Source of the DNA: Parabacteroides faecalis
GTDB lineage: Bacteria > Bacteroidota > Bacteroidia > Bacteroidales > Tannerellaceae
Direction of reading: 5' to 3'
DNA length: 64,000 nucleotides
Assembly: GCF_022809355.1 (NCBI RefSeq)
Contig: NZ_JAKZMM010000003.1
Location: 62,001-126,000 of the forward strand
Positions 40,701 to 48,524 of this stretch are shown here, piece after piece. A program made the position numbers and the translations under genes. Position 1 is the stretch's first letter. Each line of letters starts with the position of its first letter. Below the pieces are notes generated by a model. It saw only the letters and a list, made by a program, of their open reading frames with translations. It ran no database searches and was not told the origin of the DNA.

Positions 40701-43334
40701 TCTGGTACAGATGCCGCATCCATGTTGGAGTTTAAGTTAGATAAAGACAGTTATGTCCCAGGTGAGGATATTCGGGTTACGATTCCTTCTTCTGCTGGTA
40801 GCCGTGCTGTTGTCAGTGTGCAGACCGGTTCAACCGTATTGTTGGTAAAAGAATTTAAGTGTGAAGCGAATCAGACGACTTTTACCATTCAGGCAACTGA
40901 AGAGATGCAGCCGAATGCTTATTTGTTTGTTTCATTGTTACAACCGCATGGCGCAACGGCGAATGATATGCCTATCCGGATGTTTGGTGTCGTTCCGTTT
41001 ACCGTAATTTCAGAAGAGAGTCATTTGCATCCTCAACTGGCAACGGCTAAAGAGTGGAAACCGGAGAGTACGTGTCAGGTGACAGTCTCCGAACAGAATG
41101 GCCGGGCGATGTCATATACACTGGCGGTCGTGGATGAAGGTTTATTGGATCTGACCCGTTTCCAGACGCCCGATCCTTGGAAGACTTTCTATGCACGCGA
41201 GGCCTTGGGTGTGGATACATGGGATTTGTATAATTATATCCTGGGCGCTTATGGCGGACGGATCGAACAATTGTTCAGTATTGGTGGTGATGATGCCTTG
41301 AACAAGGGACCTAAAGCTGTCGTGAATCGTTTTGCTCCGGTTGTTAAGTTTATAGGACCATTCCAGTTGAAGAAGGGCGAACGGAAAACGCATCAGATTG
41401 ATATTCCTAATTACAACGGTCGTGTTCGGGTGATGGCAGTTGCTACGGATGGCGAATCATTTGGTCATACAGAACAAAGTGTCATGGTTCGTAAGCCGGT
41501 GATGTTATTAGGTACGTTACCACGGGTGGTGGGAACGAATGAAGAAATCGTTATTCCGGCTACGGTCTTTGCTACGGAAGATAACGTCGGAGATGTAGCG
41601 GTGTCATTGCAATGTTCTGCTGATGTCGAGATGGTGGGTGAGACAACGCAAACTCTTCATTTTACGAAGAAAGAAGATAAAACGGTTTCTTTCCGGATAA
41701 AAGTGAAGAATCCGGTGGACAAGATCCGGATTACCATGAAGGCGGAAGGAAAGGGTGAAGTATCGACCTATGCCGCTGACTTGGCTGTGCGGACGGTTAC
41801 TACGGTACAAAGAAAAGGATGGGATGCCGTTATTAAGCCGGGTGAAACCTGGAAGCAGCCGGTTCAGCTAAGCGGAATGAATGGAAGCAACCGCCTGTTG
41901 TTGGATGTCTCGTCTATCCAGCCTCTCAATTTATCTGCCCGGTTAAGCGAGTTGACAGACTATCCGCATGCTTGTCTGGAACAACTGGTTTCGAAAGGTT
42001 TCCCGCAGTTGTATCTGTCGGATGTATCGGAACAGACAGCCGATCAGGTATTGGAAGCCGAACAACAGGTGAAACAAATCATCAGCCGCTTGCGTTCGTA
42101 TCAGTTGCCGACGGGCTCCTTTGCGTATTGGCCCGGACAAAGCAACTCGAATGCGTGGGGAAGTATTTATGCCCTGCATTTCCTGTTGATGGCTGAAGGA
42201 AAAGGATATGCAGTTCCGGCTACCTTGAAGCTGCAGGCTTTGGCTGATTTGCAGAAGATGGCGTCGGGATGGAAACCGGTCGCAACGGGTTATCAGCAGG
42301 AAGCCGAGATGTTGACACAGGCGTATCGGCTGTATGTCTTGGCCTTGGCGAATAAAGCAGATATGGGAGCCATGAACCGCCTTCGTGCGCAGCAGCAATT
42401 GCCTGTCGCAGCTCAGTGGATGTTGTCGGCTTCGTATGCTGTGGTCGGACGTTCTGACGTAGCCAAGACCTTGTTGGAGAAGACAACTGAGAATGCAACC
42501 TCTTCGCTGGTATATGATGAGACGTTTGGTTCGGCCTTCCGGAATGAAGCCATACGGCTGGTTGCTCTTTGCCTGGTGAAAGAGAATGAGGAAGCGACTA
42601 CGCTGGTTACTCGTCTGGCCAAGAAACTTGCTTCGGATGATTGGCTGAGTACGCAGGAGACGGCTTTCGCTTTGGTGGCATTGGCGGGCTATTATCAGCA
42701 GTATCCAACGAAGACCGGAAGTATTCAGTTCACTTATCAGTATGCAGATCAGCAGGAAACCGTCCGGACGGAAAAATCTGTCTGGTCAGATAGGTTGTTG
42801 GAGGGTGCGGATTCTTCTTCCTCCGATCTTGTGATCAAGAATGAAGGGGAAACGGCATTGTATGTACAGGCAGAATCGTTGGCCGAGATTCCACAGCAGG
42901 ATGTGAAAGAGTCGCAGCGCAAACTCAAGCTGTCTGTCACGTATCAGACAACCGATGGCCGGCCTTTGGATATCGCTTCCTTGGAACAGGGAACGAATTT
43001 CACTGCGCAGGTACTGATCCAGAATCCGACGGCTTTGCCTTTGCGGAATCTGGTATTGACAGAAATCTTCCCGTCAGGTTGGGAAATCCTGAATACACGC
43101 TTTATGCCGACGGCTGTTTCTTCAGCAAACAGCAATGTCAGTTATCAGGATATTCGTGATGATCGGGTATGCAGCTATGTCGATTATCTGGCTCCGGGTA
43201 GTCATGTGCTGGTTCGCGTGAACCTTTGTGCTGTATATCCGGGTAAATTCTATCTGCCGCCAGTGAGTTGCGAGGCGATGTACGACCGGCAGATTTCCGC
43301 GAACACGGCAAGTGGAATGGTGGAAGTGAAATAA
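37800..43334 (+). CDS. Bacterial alpha-2-macroglobulin with thioester
   Basis: 1844 residues. The lipobox LISC near residue 20 predicts a lipoprotein facing the periplasm. It has the MG-domain stack of the YfhM/ECAM type, including GFIYGERGVWRPGDT and a late alpha-helical thioester domain. The thioester motif CLEQ is at residues 1392-1395, so the trap is intact. It is thought to inhibit foreign proteases and protect the cell wall. Relatives usually sit next to pbpC (penicillin-binding protein 1C), but no such gene is in this window. A strong AAAAGGAGG ribosome site precedes it. Confidence 0.92.
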   Translation: MNRYLFYLFTLLSYLSLISCSFSESTEEKITYNPYVEAFTSGLISRYVTPTCILQEEIPAEMQAEGKWKEHVQLSPKAEGSFVLEEGRIVKFKPAGCLERDTRYTLTVDLAAWKSIPEKKYQHFSASFHTKALEVKAYLSSLEMNPSNPGNYNLNYLVLTSDRELPAIVEQLVGPSSGLKGVWQHGADGKKHVLTLENIVPGSEEVSLSVLPNKWNVAEETLVSTSVPAKDDFSVFDVQYVRTPERYVEVTFTQALKKNQVLDGLAYIEDNVSKLVSVEGNKLRLYPDQNRNGDLKVVLKKEIQSTSGILLAKDETREIRENDGCPDVRFMGDGVIIPQSDKLHVPFQAIALKGVVVRVVKIGEQNIGQFLQTNELDGTAELMRLGRLITRQVIFFDEHNYDLTRWNTFALDLKQLIDPEPGAIYRVILSFDESLSAYDCPQLETKTKEQILAENEVAFREELNQFDAGGWYYQESLNTDWNTYKYAERNDPCSPSYYFNRSAGKNILVSNIGLMAMAGTDGKMVVLAHHLQTTEPMSGVQIGAYNYQKELLAEGTTDNDGRVIFDCRKAGGRPYYLLASEGKQRSYLRVNEGSNLSLSSFDVDGEVVQKGIKGFIYGERGVWRPGDTIHVGFMLFDRSKMLPPHHPVKLSLFNPLGQVYQQKVSTQGSDGLYVFHIPTEASVPTGAWNVKVEVGGVSFDKRLRVESIKPNRLKIRLDVPDLLVREQEVSIPLHTEWLQGAKARNLKYDVKGTFVSTGTSFKNYPDYTFDNPTVQFNSEESQLITGTTDEEGDAFVRMQLNVGATAPGMLLGSFTTKVYEESGDFSIDAVRLLYSPYQRYVGVQSPQKNRQPLSTDQDHTFQFVSVDYHGTPIAGSELDISIYKLDWYWWWSANQSTLANFSSSSYYKPMRQEMLITDEMGKASLALSFDEKNWGTYLILAKDRESGHTTGVVSYFDWPNINRERDFSGTDAASMLEFKLDKDSYVPGEDIRVTIPSSAGSRAVVSVQTGSTVLLVKEFKCEANQTTFTIQATEEMQPNAYLFVSLLQPHGATANDMPIRMFGVVPFTVISEESHLHPQLATAKEWKPESTCQVTVSEQNGRAMSYTLAVVDEGLLDLTRFQTPDPWKTFYAREALGVDTWDLYNYILGAYGGRIEQLFSIGGDDALNKGPKAVVNRFAPVVKFIGPFQLKKGERKTHQIDIPNYNGRVRVMAVATDGESFGHTEQSVMVRKPVMLLGTLPRVVGTNEEIVIPATVFATEDNVGDVAVSLQCSADVEMVGETTQTLHFTKKEDKTVSFRIKVKNPVDKIRITMKAEGKGEVSTYAADLAVRTVTTVQRKGWDAVIKPGETWKQPVQLSGMNGSNRLLLDVSSIQPLNLSARLSELTDYPHACLEQLVSKGFPQLYLSDVSEQTADQVLEAEQQVKQIISRLRSYQLPTGSFAYWPGQSNSNAWGSIYALHFLLMAEGKGYAVPATLKLQALADLQKMASGWKPVATGYQQEAEMLTQAYRLYVLALANKADMGAMNRLRAQQQLPVAAQWMLSASYAVVGRSDVAKTLLEKTTENATSSLVYDETFGSAFRNEAIRLVALCLVKENEEATTLVTRLAKKLASDDWLSTQETAFALVALAGYYQQYPTKTGSIQFTYQYADQQETVRTEKSVWSDRLLEGADSSSSDLVIKNEGETALYVQAESLAEIPQQDVKESQRKLKLSVTYQTTDGRPLDIASLEQGTNFTAQVLIQNPTALPLRNLVLTEIFPSGWEILNTRFMPTAVSSANSNVSYQDIRDDRVCSYVDYLAPGSHVLVRVNLCAVYPGKFYLPPVSCEAMYDRQISANTASGMVEVK

Positions 43335-43443
43335 ATAGATGGATGATAAGCAGGAAAGGCTTGGGGAACGATCTTCTTCAAGCCTTTTCTCGTTTTCGGA
43401 AGAAATACCCAAATATAGGTATTGCCATTTCTCCTGTTTTCTG

Positions 43444-43451
43444 TATTTTTG
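43444..43451 (+). promoter_or_regulatory. Promoter -7 box before the His-rich gene
   Basis: TATTTTTG fits TAnnTTTG, 22 bases before the TTG start at 43474, implying a very short leader. Confidence 0.5.
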
Positions 43452-43473
43452 CAGATCCAAAAAGATTTGATCA

Positions 43474-43830
43474 TTGAAAGCACGATTGCAGACATATCTC
43501 CGATGGATTCTCCCGATTATCTTCATCTTGTATTTGGGAGAAATCGTCTCATTCACACACGTTCATATTGTGAACGGTGTTACGATCGTGCACGCTCACC
43601 CTTCTCAAGACAAGGACGGACAGCATAAGCATTCTTTACAGGAATTGCAGCTGTTTCATGCTCTTTCTACGATTACTGTAGAAGACGGAGCCGTTACCGT
43701 TCTCTCTCTGTTCGATTTCATTCCTTCTTTCTTGCAGGAAATTGAATCGCAGGTTTTCGGGCTCTTGAGAAAGGTTTGTTTTATTCCTTATCATCTGCGG
43801 GCTCCTCCGGTTCTGATTTCATTCATTTAA
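43474..43830 (+). CDS. Histidine-rich exported protein with TTG start
   Basis: 118 residues, apparently starting at TTG 43474 just after a promoter box. A hydrophobic segment (WILPIIFILYLGEIV) is followed by a His-rich stretch: FTHVHIVNGVTIVHAHP, then GQHKHSLQE. The pattern suggests a periplasmic or membrane-anchored metal- or heme-contacting protein. It precedes a TonB receptor by 100 bases, so a role in the same uptake system is likely. No family recognised. An alternative is that the gene is decayed and lacks its proper start. Confidence 0.6.
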   Translation: MKARLQTYLRWILPIIFILYLGEIVSFTHVHIVNGVTIVHAHPSQDKDGQHKHSLQELQLFHALSTITVEDGAVTVLSLFDFIPSFLQEIESQVFGLLRKVCFIPYHLRAPPVLISFI

Positions 43831-43930
43831 TCCAAAGGGCAGGATCGTTTTCCGGGCCCTGAATCATTATGGCTTCTTCTGTCGAAAGGAGAGGGCATAC
43901 CCAATTTATTATCCTAAAAGAAATGAAATC

Positions 43931-46234
43931 ATGCAAAGAATATTTTTAGTATGGTTCAGTCTGTGCTGTATCCTGTTTGCTGCCAGAGCTGAACACGAGG
44001 GAATGAATTTGAATCCGTCTGATGCCAATATCTTCGGACATGTTGTAGATAAAAAATCAGGAGAGCATATCTCTTATGTGAATATTTTCCTGGAAGGAAC
44101 AACGATCGGAACGGTTACCGATGCTACCGGTCATTACTCGTTGACCAATCTGCCGGAAGGAGAATTTCAGCTGGTGCTGAAATCGATCGGGTATCAGACG
44201 GTCAAGAAGAAGGTGGTTCTCAAGAAAGGGAAAACCTTGGAGGTGAATTTTGAGGCGGAAGAAGATGCTGTTTCTCTGGATGGCGTTGTCGTTTCGGCCA
44301 ACCGTAATGAGACAACACGCCGGATGGCTCCGTCGCTGGTGAATGTCTTGGATTCGAAAGTGTTTGAATCGTCCAATGCGGTGTCGTTGGCCGAAGGACT
44401 GAATTTCCAGCCGGGCGTGCGGGTCGAGAATAACTGCCAGAACTGTGGTTTCCAGCAGGTGCGTATCAACGGTCTGGACGGACCTTATACGCAGATATTG
44501 GTAGACAGCCGTCCTATCTTCAGCGCATTGACCGGCGTGTATGGATTGGAACAGATTCCGGCCAATATGATCGAACGGGTGGAAGTGATGCGCGGTGGTG
44601 GTTCGGCCTTGTTCGGCTCGTCGGCGATTGCGGGAACCATCAATATTATTACCAAAGAGCCTTTGCGCAATTCAGCCCAGGTGTCTCATTCGCTGACCAT
44701 GGTTGGTGGAAGCAGTGCCGACAATAACACCACGGTGAATGCCTCGTTGGTAACCGACGATCAGAAAGCGGGTATTTATATCTTCGGTCAGAGCCGTATC
44801 CGTGATCCGTATGACCATGACGGCGACGGTTATTCGGAATTGGGAAAAATCCGTGCGAAGACCATCGGTTTCCGTTCGTATCTGAAGACAAGTAATTATT
44901 CGAAACTGACGTTGGAGTACCATGGCATCCATGAATTCCGCCGGGGCGGAAACTCGTTCAACAAGCCTCCTCACGAAGCGGATATTGCCGAGCAGACCGA
45001 TCATGACATCAACGGTGGCGGATTGAAGTATGATTTGTTCTCGAAAGATTATAAGCATCGTTTCGGAGCCTATGCATCGGCACAGCATACCAAGCGCGAG
45101 AGTTATTATGGAGCCGGAAAGGACCCGAATGCTTATGGCTCGACCACGGATATGACGGCCATCGTCGGCTCGCAATATAGCTATTCGTTCGACCGCTGCC
45201 TGTTCATGCCGGCCGAACTGACTACCGGATTGGAGTATAACTTCGACAATCTGCACGACTTGATGCTCGGTCATGATCGCGAGGTGAAGCAGACGACACA
45301 TATCGAGAGTGTGTTCTTGCAGAATGAATGGAAGAACAAGCGGTGGAGCTTCCTGATCGGTGGCCGTCTGGATAAGCACAACCTGATCAATCACGTCATC
45401 TTCAGTCCGCGGGCGAATGTGCGTTATAACCCGACCGACAATATCAATATCCGCCTGGCTTACTCAAGCGGTTTCCGGGCTCCGCAGGCATTCGACGAAG
45501 ATTTGCATATCGAGGCGGTGGGCGGTACGGTTTCGAAGATTGAACTGTCCGACAATTTGAAGGAAGAGCGTTCCAACAGCCTGAGTGCGTCGGTCGATTA
45601 CTACCATCGCTTCGGTCCGGTGCAGGTGAACTTTCTGGTGGAAGGATTCTATACCGACTTGAAGGATGTGTTTGACCTGAAGAAGACGGGCCTCGACGAG
45701 CATGGCGATATCGTGATGGTGCGTTATAATGCTTCCGGCGCACGGGTGATGGGATTGAACCTGGAAGGAAAGATGGCCTACGCGTGGATGCAGATTCAGG
45801 CAGGAGCTACCTGGCAGCGGAGCCGTTATAAGGAAGCCATGCAGTGGAGCGACGATGTGACTCCGCAGAAAAAGATGTACCGCACACCCGATTTGTATGG
45901 TTACCTGACATCCACCTTTACGCCGGTGAAGCGTCTGTCGCTTGCCCTGACGGGAACGTATACGGGCAGCATGCTGGTGCAGCATAATTTGCGGGAAGGA
46001 TACAATATCCCGGATAAGGATGTGACGACGCCCGATTTCTTCGACCTGAACCTGAAGGTGGGCTATGATATTCCGTTGTTTAAGACCGTAACCCTGCAGG
46101 TGAATGCCGGCGTGAAGAATATCTTCAATGCCTATCAGAATGATTTCGACCAGGGCGAGAAACGCGATGCGGGTTATATATATGGTCCCGGCATGCCGCG
46201 GAGTTATTTCGTAGGCTGTAAGATTTCTTATTGA
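43931..46234 (+). CDS. TonB-dependent outer-membrane receptor
   Basis: 767 residues. A signal peptide is cleaved near ARAEHE. Then come a carboxypeptidase-like regulatory domain (about 35-115, IFGHVVDKKSGEHI), a plug domain (about 130-240), and a 22-strand barrel ending in YFVGCKISY with the usual aromatic end. The plug has a CxxC (C169, C172) in NNCQNCGFQQVRING, the variant known to me from Bacteroidetes metal or heme receptors. It imports a ligand with TonB energy; the ligand is not shown. There is no SusD partner, so it is not a glycan system. Confidence 0.88.
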   Translation: MQRIFLVWFSLCCILFAARAEHEGMNLNPSDANIFGHVVDKKSGEHISYVNIFLEGTTIGTVTDATGHYSLTNLPEGEFQLVLKSIGYQTVKKKVVLKKGKTLEVNFEAEEDAVSLDGVVVSANRNETTRRMAPSLVNVLDSKVFESSNAVSLAEGLNFQPGVRVENNCQNCGFQQVRINGLDGPYTQILVDSRPIFSALTGVYGLEQIPANMIERVEVMRGGGSALFGSSAIAGTINIITKEPLRNSAQVSHSLTMVGGSSADNNTTVNASLVTDDQKAGIYIFGQSRIRDPYDHDGDGYSELGKIRAKTIGFRSYLKTSNYSKLTLEYHGIHEFRRGGNSFNKPPHEADIAEQTDHDINGGGLKYDLFSKDYKHRFGAYASAQHTKRESYYGAGKDPNAYGSTTDMTAIVGSQYSYSFDRCLFMPAELTTGLEYNFDNLHDLMLGHDREVKQTTHIESVFLQNEWKNKRWSFLIGGRLDKHNLINHVIFSPRANVRYNPTDNINIRLAYSSGFRAPQAFDEDLHIEAVGGTVSKIELSDNLKEERSNSLSASVDYYHRFGPVQVNFLVEGFYTDLKDVFDLKKTGLDEHGDIVMVRYNASGARVMGLNLEGKMAYAWMQIQAGATWQRSRYKEAMQWSDDVTPQKKMYRTPDLYGYLTSTFTPVKRLSLALTGTYTGSMLVQHNLREGYNIPDKDVTTPDFFDLNLKVGYDIPLFKTVTLQVNAGVKNIFNAYQNDFDQGEKRDAGYIYGPGMPRSYFVGCKISY

Positions 46235-46264
46235 GAGAAAAGAAACGAGTAGTAATATAAGATG

Positions 46265-46328
46265 AATTCCGCTGAGCCTCATCGGTTTTTTCCCCGAGCA
46301 GCCAAGTTCCCGCTGAGGCTCACCGGAA
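46265..46328. terminator. Long imperfect hairpin between convergent genes
   Basis: AATTCCGCTGAGCCTCA (from 46265) pairs with TGAGGCTCACCGGAATT (ending 46330 or so) with two mismatches; a T6 lies in the loop and TTTT after. It sits between the TonB receptor and the opposing ester-cyclase-like gene. Each arm is itself a near-palindrome (CCGCTGAGSCTCAYCGG), about 41 bases apart, so it may be a decayed tandem-palindrome array. Confidence 0.6.
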
Positions 46329-46362
46329 TTTTAGAAATACTCCATCACTTCGCGTATCCCGG

Positions 46363-46818
46363 TTATTGTTGAGGAGCGGGAGCCGGAATGGCACCGAGCT
46401 GTTGCAACATCGTGAAGATGTCGGGCAACCCGTGTTCACGAATAATCTTGCCGTCTTTCAGCTGATAAATATTCATTGCTGTTACTTTGACAGCCTTTCC
46501 TGTTGCCGGTATTCCCATGAAAGGTTGTGTTTGTGTCCCGCTCATCGTAAAACGGATCATCACTTTGTCTCCTTCCGCAATGAATTCCTCCGCTTTCCAT
46601 TGTACATCAGGCATAGCTCCACGCATCATGTCGAGAACGGCAATATAGCCATTTAATCCGTGCAGGGGCTCAGGCGATGTCGGAGCATAAAATATTACGT
46701 CGGGCGAGATGATGGCTTCTCCGATACTCTTGTCGCCCGTATTGATGAAGCGAATAAACTGTTCCATTACCTGTTTGTTCGCGTCGGTTACTGATGGCAT
46801 AGTCATTACTTTTGTCAT
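46363..46818 (-). CDS. SnoaL-like (NTF2-fold) protein, ester-cyclase type
   Basis: 151 residues from ATG 46818 (in-frame ATGs at 46806 and 46800 also possible). VMEQFIRFINTGDKS and HGLNGYIAVLDMMRGAMPD are the SnoaL pattern, and FMGIPATGKAVKVTAMNIY the following strands. Such proteins bind small hydrophobic molecules and often sit next to stress regulators. Divergent from an HxlR regulator whose likely operator lies in its promoter. Confidence 0.8.
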   Translation of the reverse strand: MTKVMTMPSVTDANKQVMEQFIRFINTGDKSIGEAIISPDVIFYAPTSPEPLHGLNGYIAVLDMMRGAMPDVQWKAEEFIAEGDKVMIRFTMSGTQTQPFMGIPATGKAVKVTAMNIYQLKDGKIIREHGLPDIFTMLQQLGAIPAPAPQQ

Positions 46819-46974
46819 TTTTCTTTGGTTATTTTACTGATTAAATGAAATTTCTTTGCGGAAAAACTTTGTCGGCAGCTATTCTACTCCGGTCTGATTA
46901 CATAGAGAGTTTCACCAAGTGCAACAGACCGTAAGAGGCAATGTTATTCACGCATATAATACTGCAAAGTTAGC

Positions 46975-46997
46975 TTTTACAAAGCTATCCAACAATA
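46975..46997 (-). promoter_or_regulatory. Promoter of the SnoaL-like gene with palindromic operator
   Basis: On the minus strand, TAACTTTG (46982-46975) is a -7 box. Directly upstream, between -7 and -33, lies the perfect inverted repeat TAGCTTT-tac-AAAGCTA (46981-46997). A dimeric winged-helix regulator such as the divergent HxlR protein is the obvious candidate to bind it. The remaining gap to 47151 holds the hxlR promoter and nothing else I can name. Confidence 0.55.
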
Positions 46998-47114
46998 CGT
47001 TATATTTTTATCCCATAGTAACCTATTTCTCGCTTTTGTACAAAACCAGTCTGTTAGCAATATGTTAAGAAATATAATTTTTAGTAGGCTGCATTATATA
47101 ACGGATATCATGAC

Positions 47115-47122
47115 TAACTTTG
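47115..47122 (+). promoter_or_regulatory. hxlR promoter -7 box
   Basis: TAACTTTG, 30 bases before the hxlR start. Confidence 0.55.
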
Positions 47123-47151
47123 CGATAAAAGTAACTTCTGATTTGTAAGAG

Positions 47152-47529
47152 ATGCTAAGAAAGGAAGAGAGAAACTCAATCATTGAAATATGCCCGGTTC
47201 GTAATGTGATCGCACGTTTTGGCAATAAATGGGCCTTATTGGTAGTGTTGGTTTTAAGCGAACACGAAAAGGTTCGTTTTAGCGAATTATGCCGGTTGAT
47301 ACCGGATATTTCGTCACGTGTTTTGTCGGGTACATTAAAGACACTGGAAGCAGACGGCCTTGTTTCACGTACAACTTATCCTGTTGTTCCTCCGAAAGTT
47401 GAATACCAACTGACGGAAATGGGGCGCACGCTGGTTCCTCTTATTGTTCAGCTAACGGAGTGGGCACAGACCAATATGAAAAAGATAGTAGCACACCGGA
47501 AAGAGTTCGAAGCGGAAGATGAAGGATAA
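47152..47529 (+). CDS. HxlR-family transcription regulator
   Basis: 125 residues. CPVRNVIARFGNKWALLVV is the diagnostic HxlR start, with Cys14 in the position used for redox or electrophile sensing by family members such as HypR. The winged helix follows (SRVLSGTLKTLEADGLV, then the wing VVPPKVEYQLT). Binds DNA as a dimer. It probably controls the divergent SnoaL-like gene. Confidence 0.9.
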   Translation: MLRKEERNSIIEICPVRNVIARFGNKWALLVVLVLSEHEKVRFSELCRLIPDISSRVLSGTLKTLEADGLVSRTTYPVVPPKVEYQLTEMGRTLVPLIVQLTEWAQTNMKKIVAHRKEFEAEDEG

Positions 47530-47605
47530 TTCCGTCTTCCTCTCTTCCCTTTTGACACAAAATCAAGGGCTATGTCTGTTCTTTCATCAATCCATCCAAA
47601 AACAA

Positions 47606-47659
47606 ATCCGGCTTCCCGGAAGCGACTGATGTGACAGCCAGACTTCGGGGAAGCCGGAT
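47606..47659. terminator. Long GC-rich hairpin between convergent hxlR and HU genes
   Basis: ATCCGGCTTCCCGGAAG (47606-47622) pairs with CTTCGGGGAAGCCGGAT (47643-47659) with one mismatch. No clear T run, but it is placed to end both transcripts. Confidence 0.6.
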
Positions 47660-47675
47660 CATTACAGGGCAGGGC

Positions 47676-48101
47676 TTACACGCCGCCGCCATCTGTGCCA
47701 TCGTCTTTATCGACGGTGAAGCGGGCGAACTTGGCGACATCGCGCATTTCCTGCAAGCGCTTGCCCGGATGGAACACTACCTTCGGCTTGCGGAGCATGG
47801 TTGCCGTGAATTCTTCGGGCGAGGCTGATCCGGCACTGCCCACGGCGATGCGGAAATTACCCAAATCACCGAACTGAACGATCTCGCTGTTCTTCAGGTG
47901 TGTTACCATGCCCCAGATTACACGGTCCAACACCGCCTTGATGTCGGCTGAAGTCAGCGTACAGGTTTCTGCGATCTCATCGCACAAATCGTCAAACTCC
48001 ACCCGGCGCGTGCTCACTGCCTGGGCATAATACAACTTCGCGTCTTCCAACGCACCCCTACTCATGTCTTTTCTCTGCACTAACGTATAAGAAATTGCCA
48101 T
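47676..48101 (-). CDS. HU-like DNA-binding protein
   Basis: 141 residues from ATG 48101 (MAISYTLVQRKDMSRGALE). This is the long HU-related type of Bacteroidales: a basic start, the body with FGDLGNFRIAVGSAGS and FTATMLRKPKVVFHPGKRLQ, and an acidic Asp/Gly tail (DDGTDGGGV). It probably binds DNA in the nucleoid. It has a clear promoter with an unusual 10-bp repeat array upstream. Related genes often lie near DUF4373 proteins, as here 9 kb away. Confidence 0.85.
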   Translation of the reverse strand: MAISYTLVQRKDMSRGALEDAKLYYAQAVSTRRVEFDDLCDEIAETCTLTSADIKAVLDRVIWGMVTHLKNSEIVQFGDLGNFRIAVGSAGSASPEEFTATMLRKPKVVFHPGKRLQEMRDVAKFARFTVDKDDGTDGGGV

Positions 48102-48167
48102 AACTTTATCAGGACAAGTTTTTAATAGGTTCGGCAACCGCGCCTCTTCCTCTCTTGTCACACTACA

Positions 48168-48270
48168 AAGATACAACGCCCCAAAATCGCCGTGTGGATC
48201 AGTGTGGATCAGTGTGGATGAATGTGGACGAAAAGGGATCAAATGGGATCAGTGTGGATGAATGTGGATG
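48168..48270 (-). promoter_or_regulatory. HU-gene promoter with upstream 10-bp repeat array
   Basis: Minus-strand -7 box TATCTTTG (+ strand CAAAGATA at 48168-48175). Then about 15 bases upstream, eight 10-bp units run from 48191 to 48270 with consensus ARTGTGGATS. A 10-bp period puts each unit on the same helix face, so this may be a binding site for a DNA-bending protein, possibly the HU-like product itself. Confidence 0.65.
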
Positions 48271-48331
48271 AAATAAGGGGAAGTTTTAGGGAAAATGGCC
48301 GACTGGAGCAGACAAAAACCGGCATTCTTCA

Positions 48332-48472
48332 TTATGCGAAGTAGAGGCGCAGCGCTGCTGCGCCTCGAGTGTTGGGGTTCTCTTGCATTAGGCAAATCTT
48401 GTTGCTGATGAACGAGTATTGCGTTCCTTTTGGATCGCCGTCAATGAGATATGTGGTTACTGTTTTGCCCAT
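48332..48472 (-). pseudogene. Truncated gene start (GIY-YIG nuclease-like), ended by a repeat
   Basis: 46 codons from ATG 48472. MGKTVTTYLIDGDPKG, then TQYSFISNKICLM, looks to me like the N-terminus of Bacteroidetes GIY-YIG nuclease-family proteins. The rest is missing: the last codons (TRGAAALRLYFA) are read from the GAGGCGCAGC palindrome. A similar, more decayed start lies at 55561-55623 on the far side of the restriction genes. Confidence 0.55.
48341..48366. repeat. GAGGCGCAGC palindrome (REP-like), copy 1
   Basis: GTAGAGGCGCAGC faces GCTGCGCCTC in a near-perfect palindrome. Further copies lie at 56442-56471, 58582-58607, 58698-58723, and half copies at 56527-56542 and 58764-58773. The extended unit continues as CTACAGTCAT. 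Confidence 0.85.
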
Positions 48473-48524
48473 GCAATAAAACATTTATATCCTATGGAAT
48501 CAAGAATAGTGTACAGTCTTTTCA

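Noticed and set aside
43931-46234. TonB receptor as part of a polysaccharide utilisation locus
   Set aside because: No SusD homologue, glycoside hydrolase or hybrid sensor gene lies nearby, and the plug CxxC fits metal or heme uptake better.
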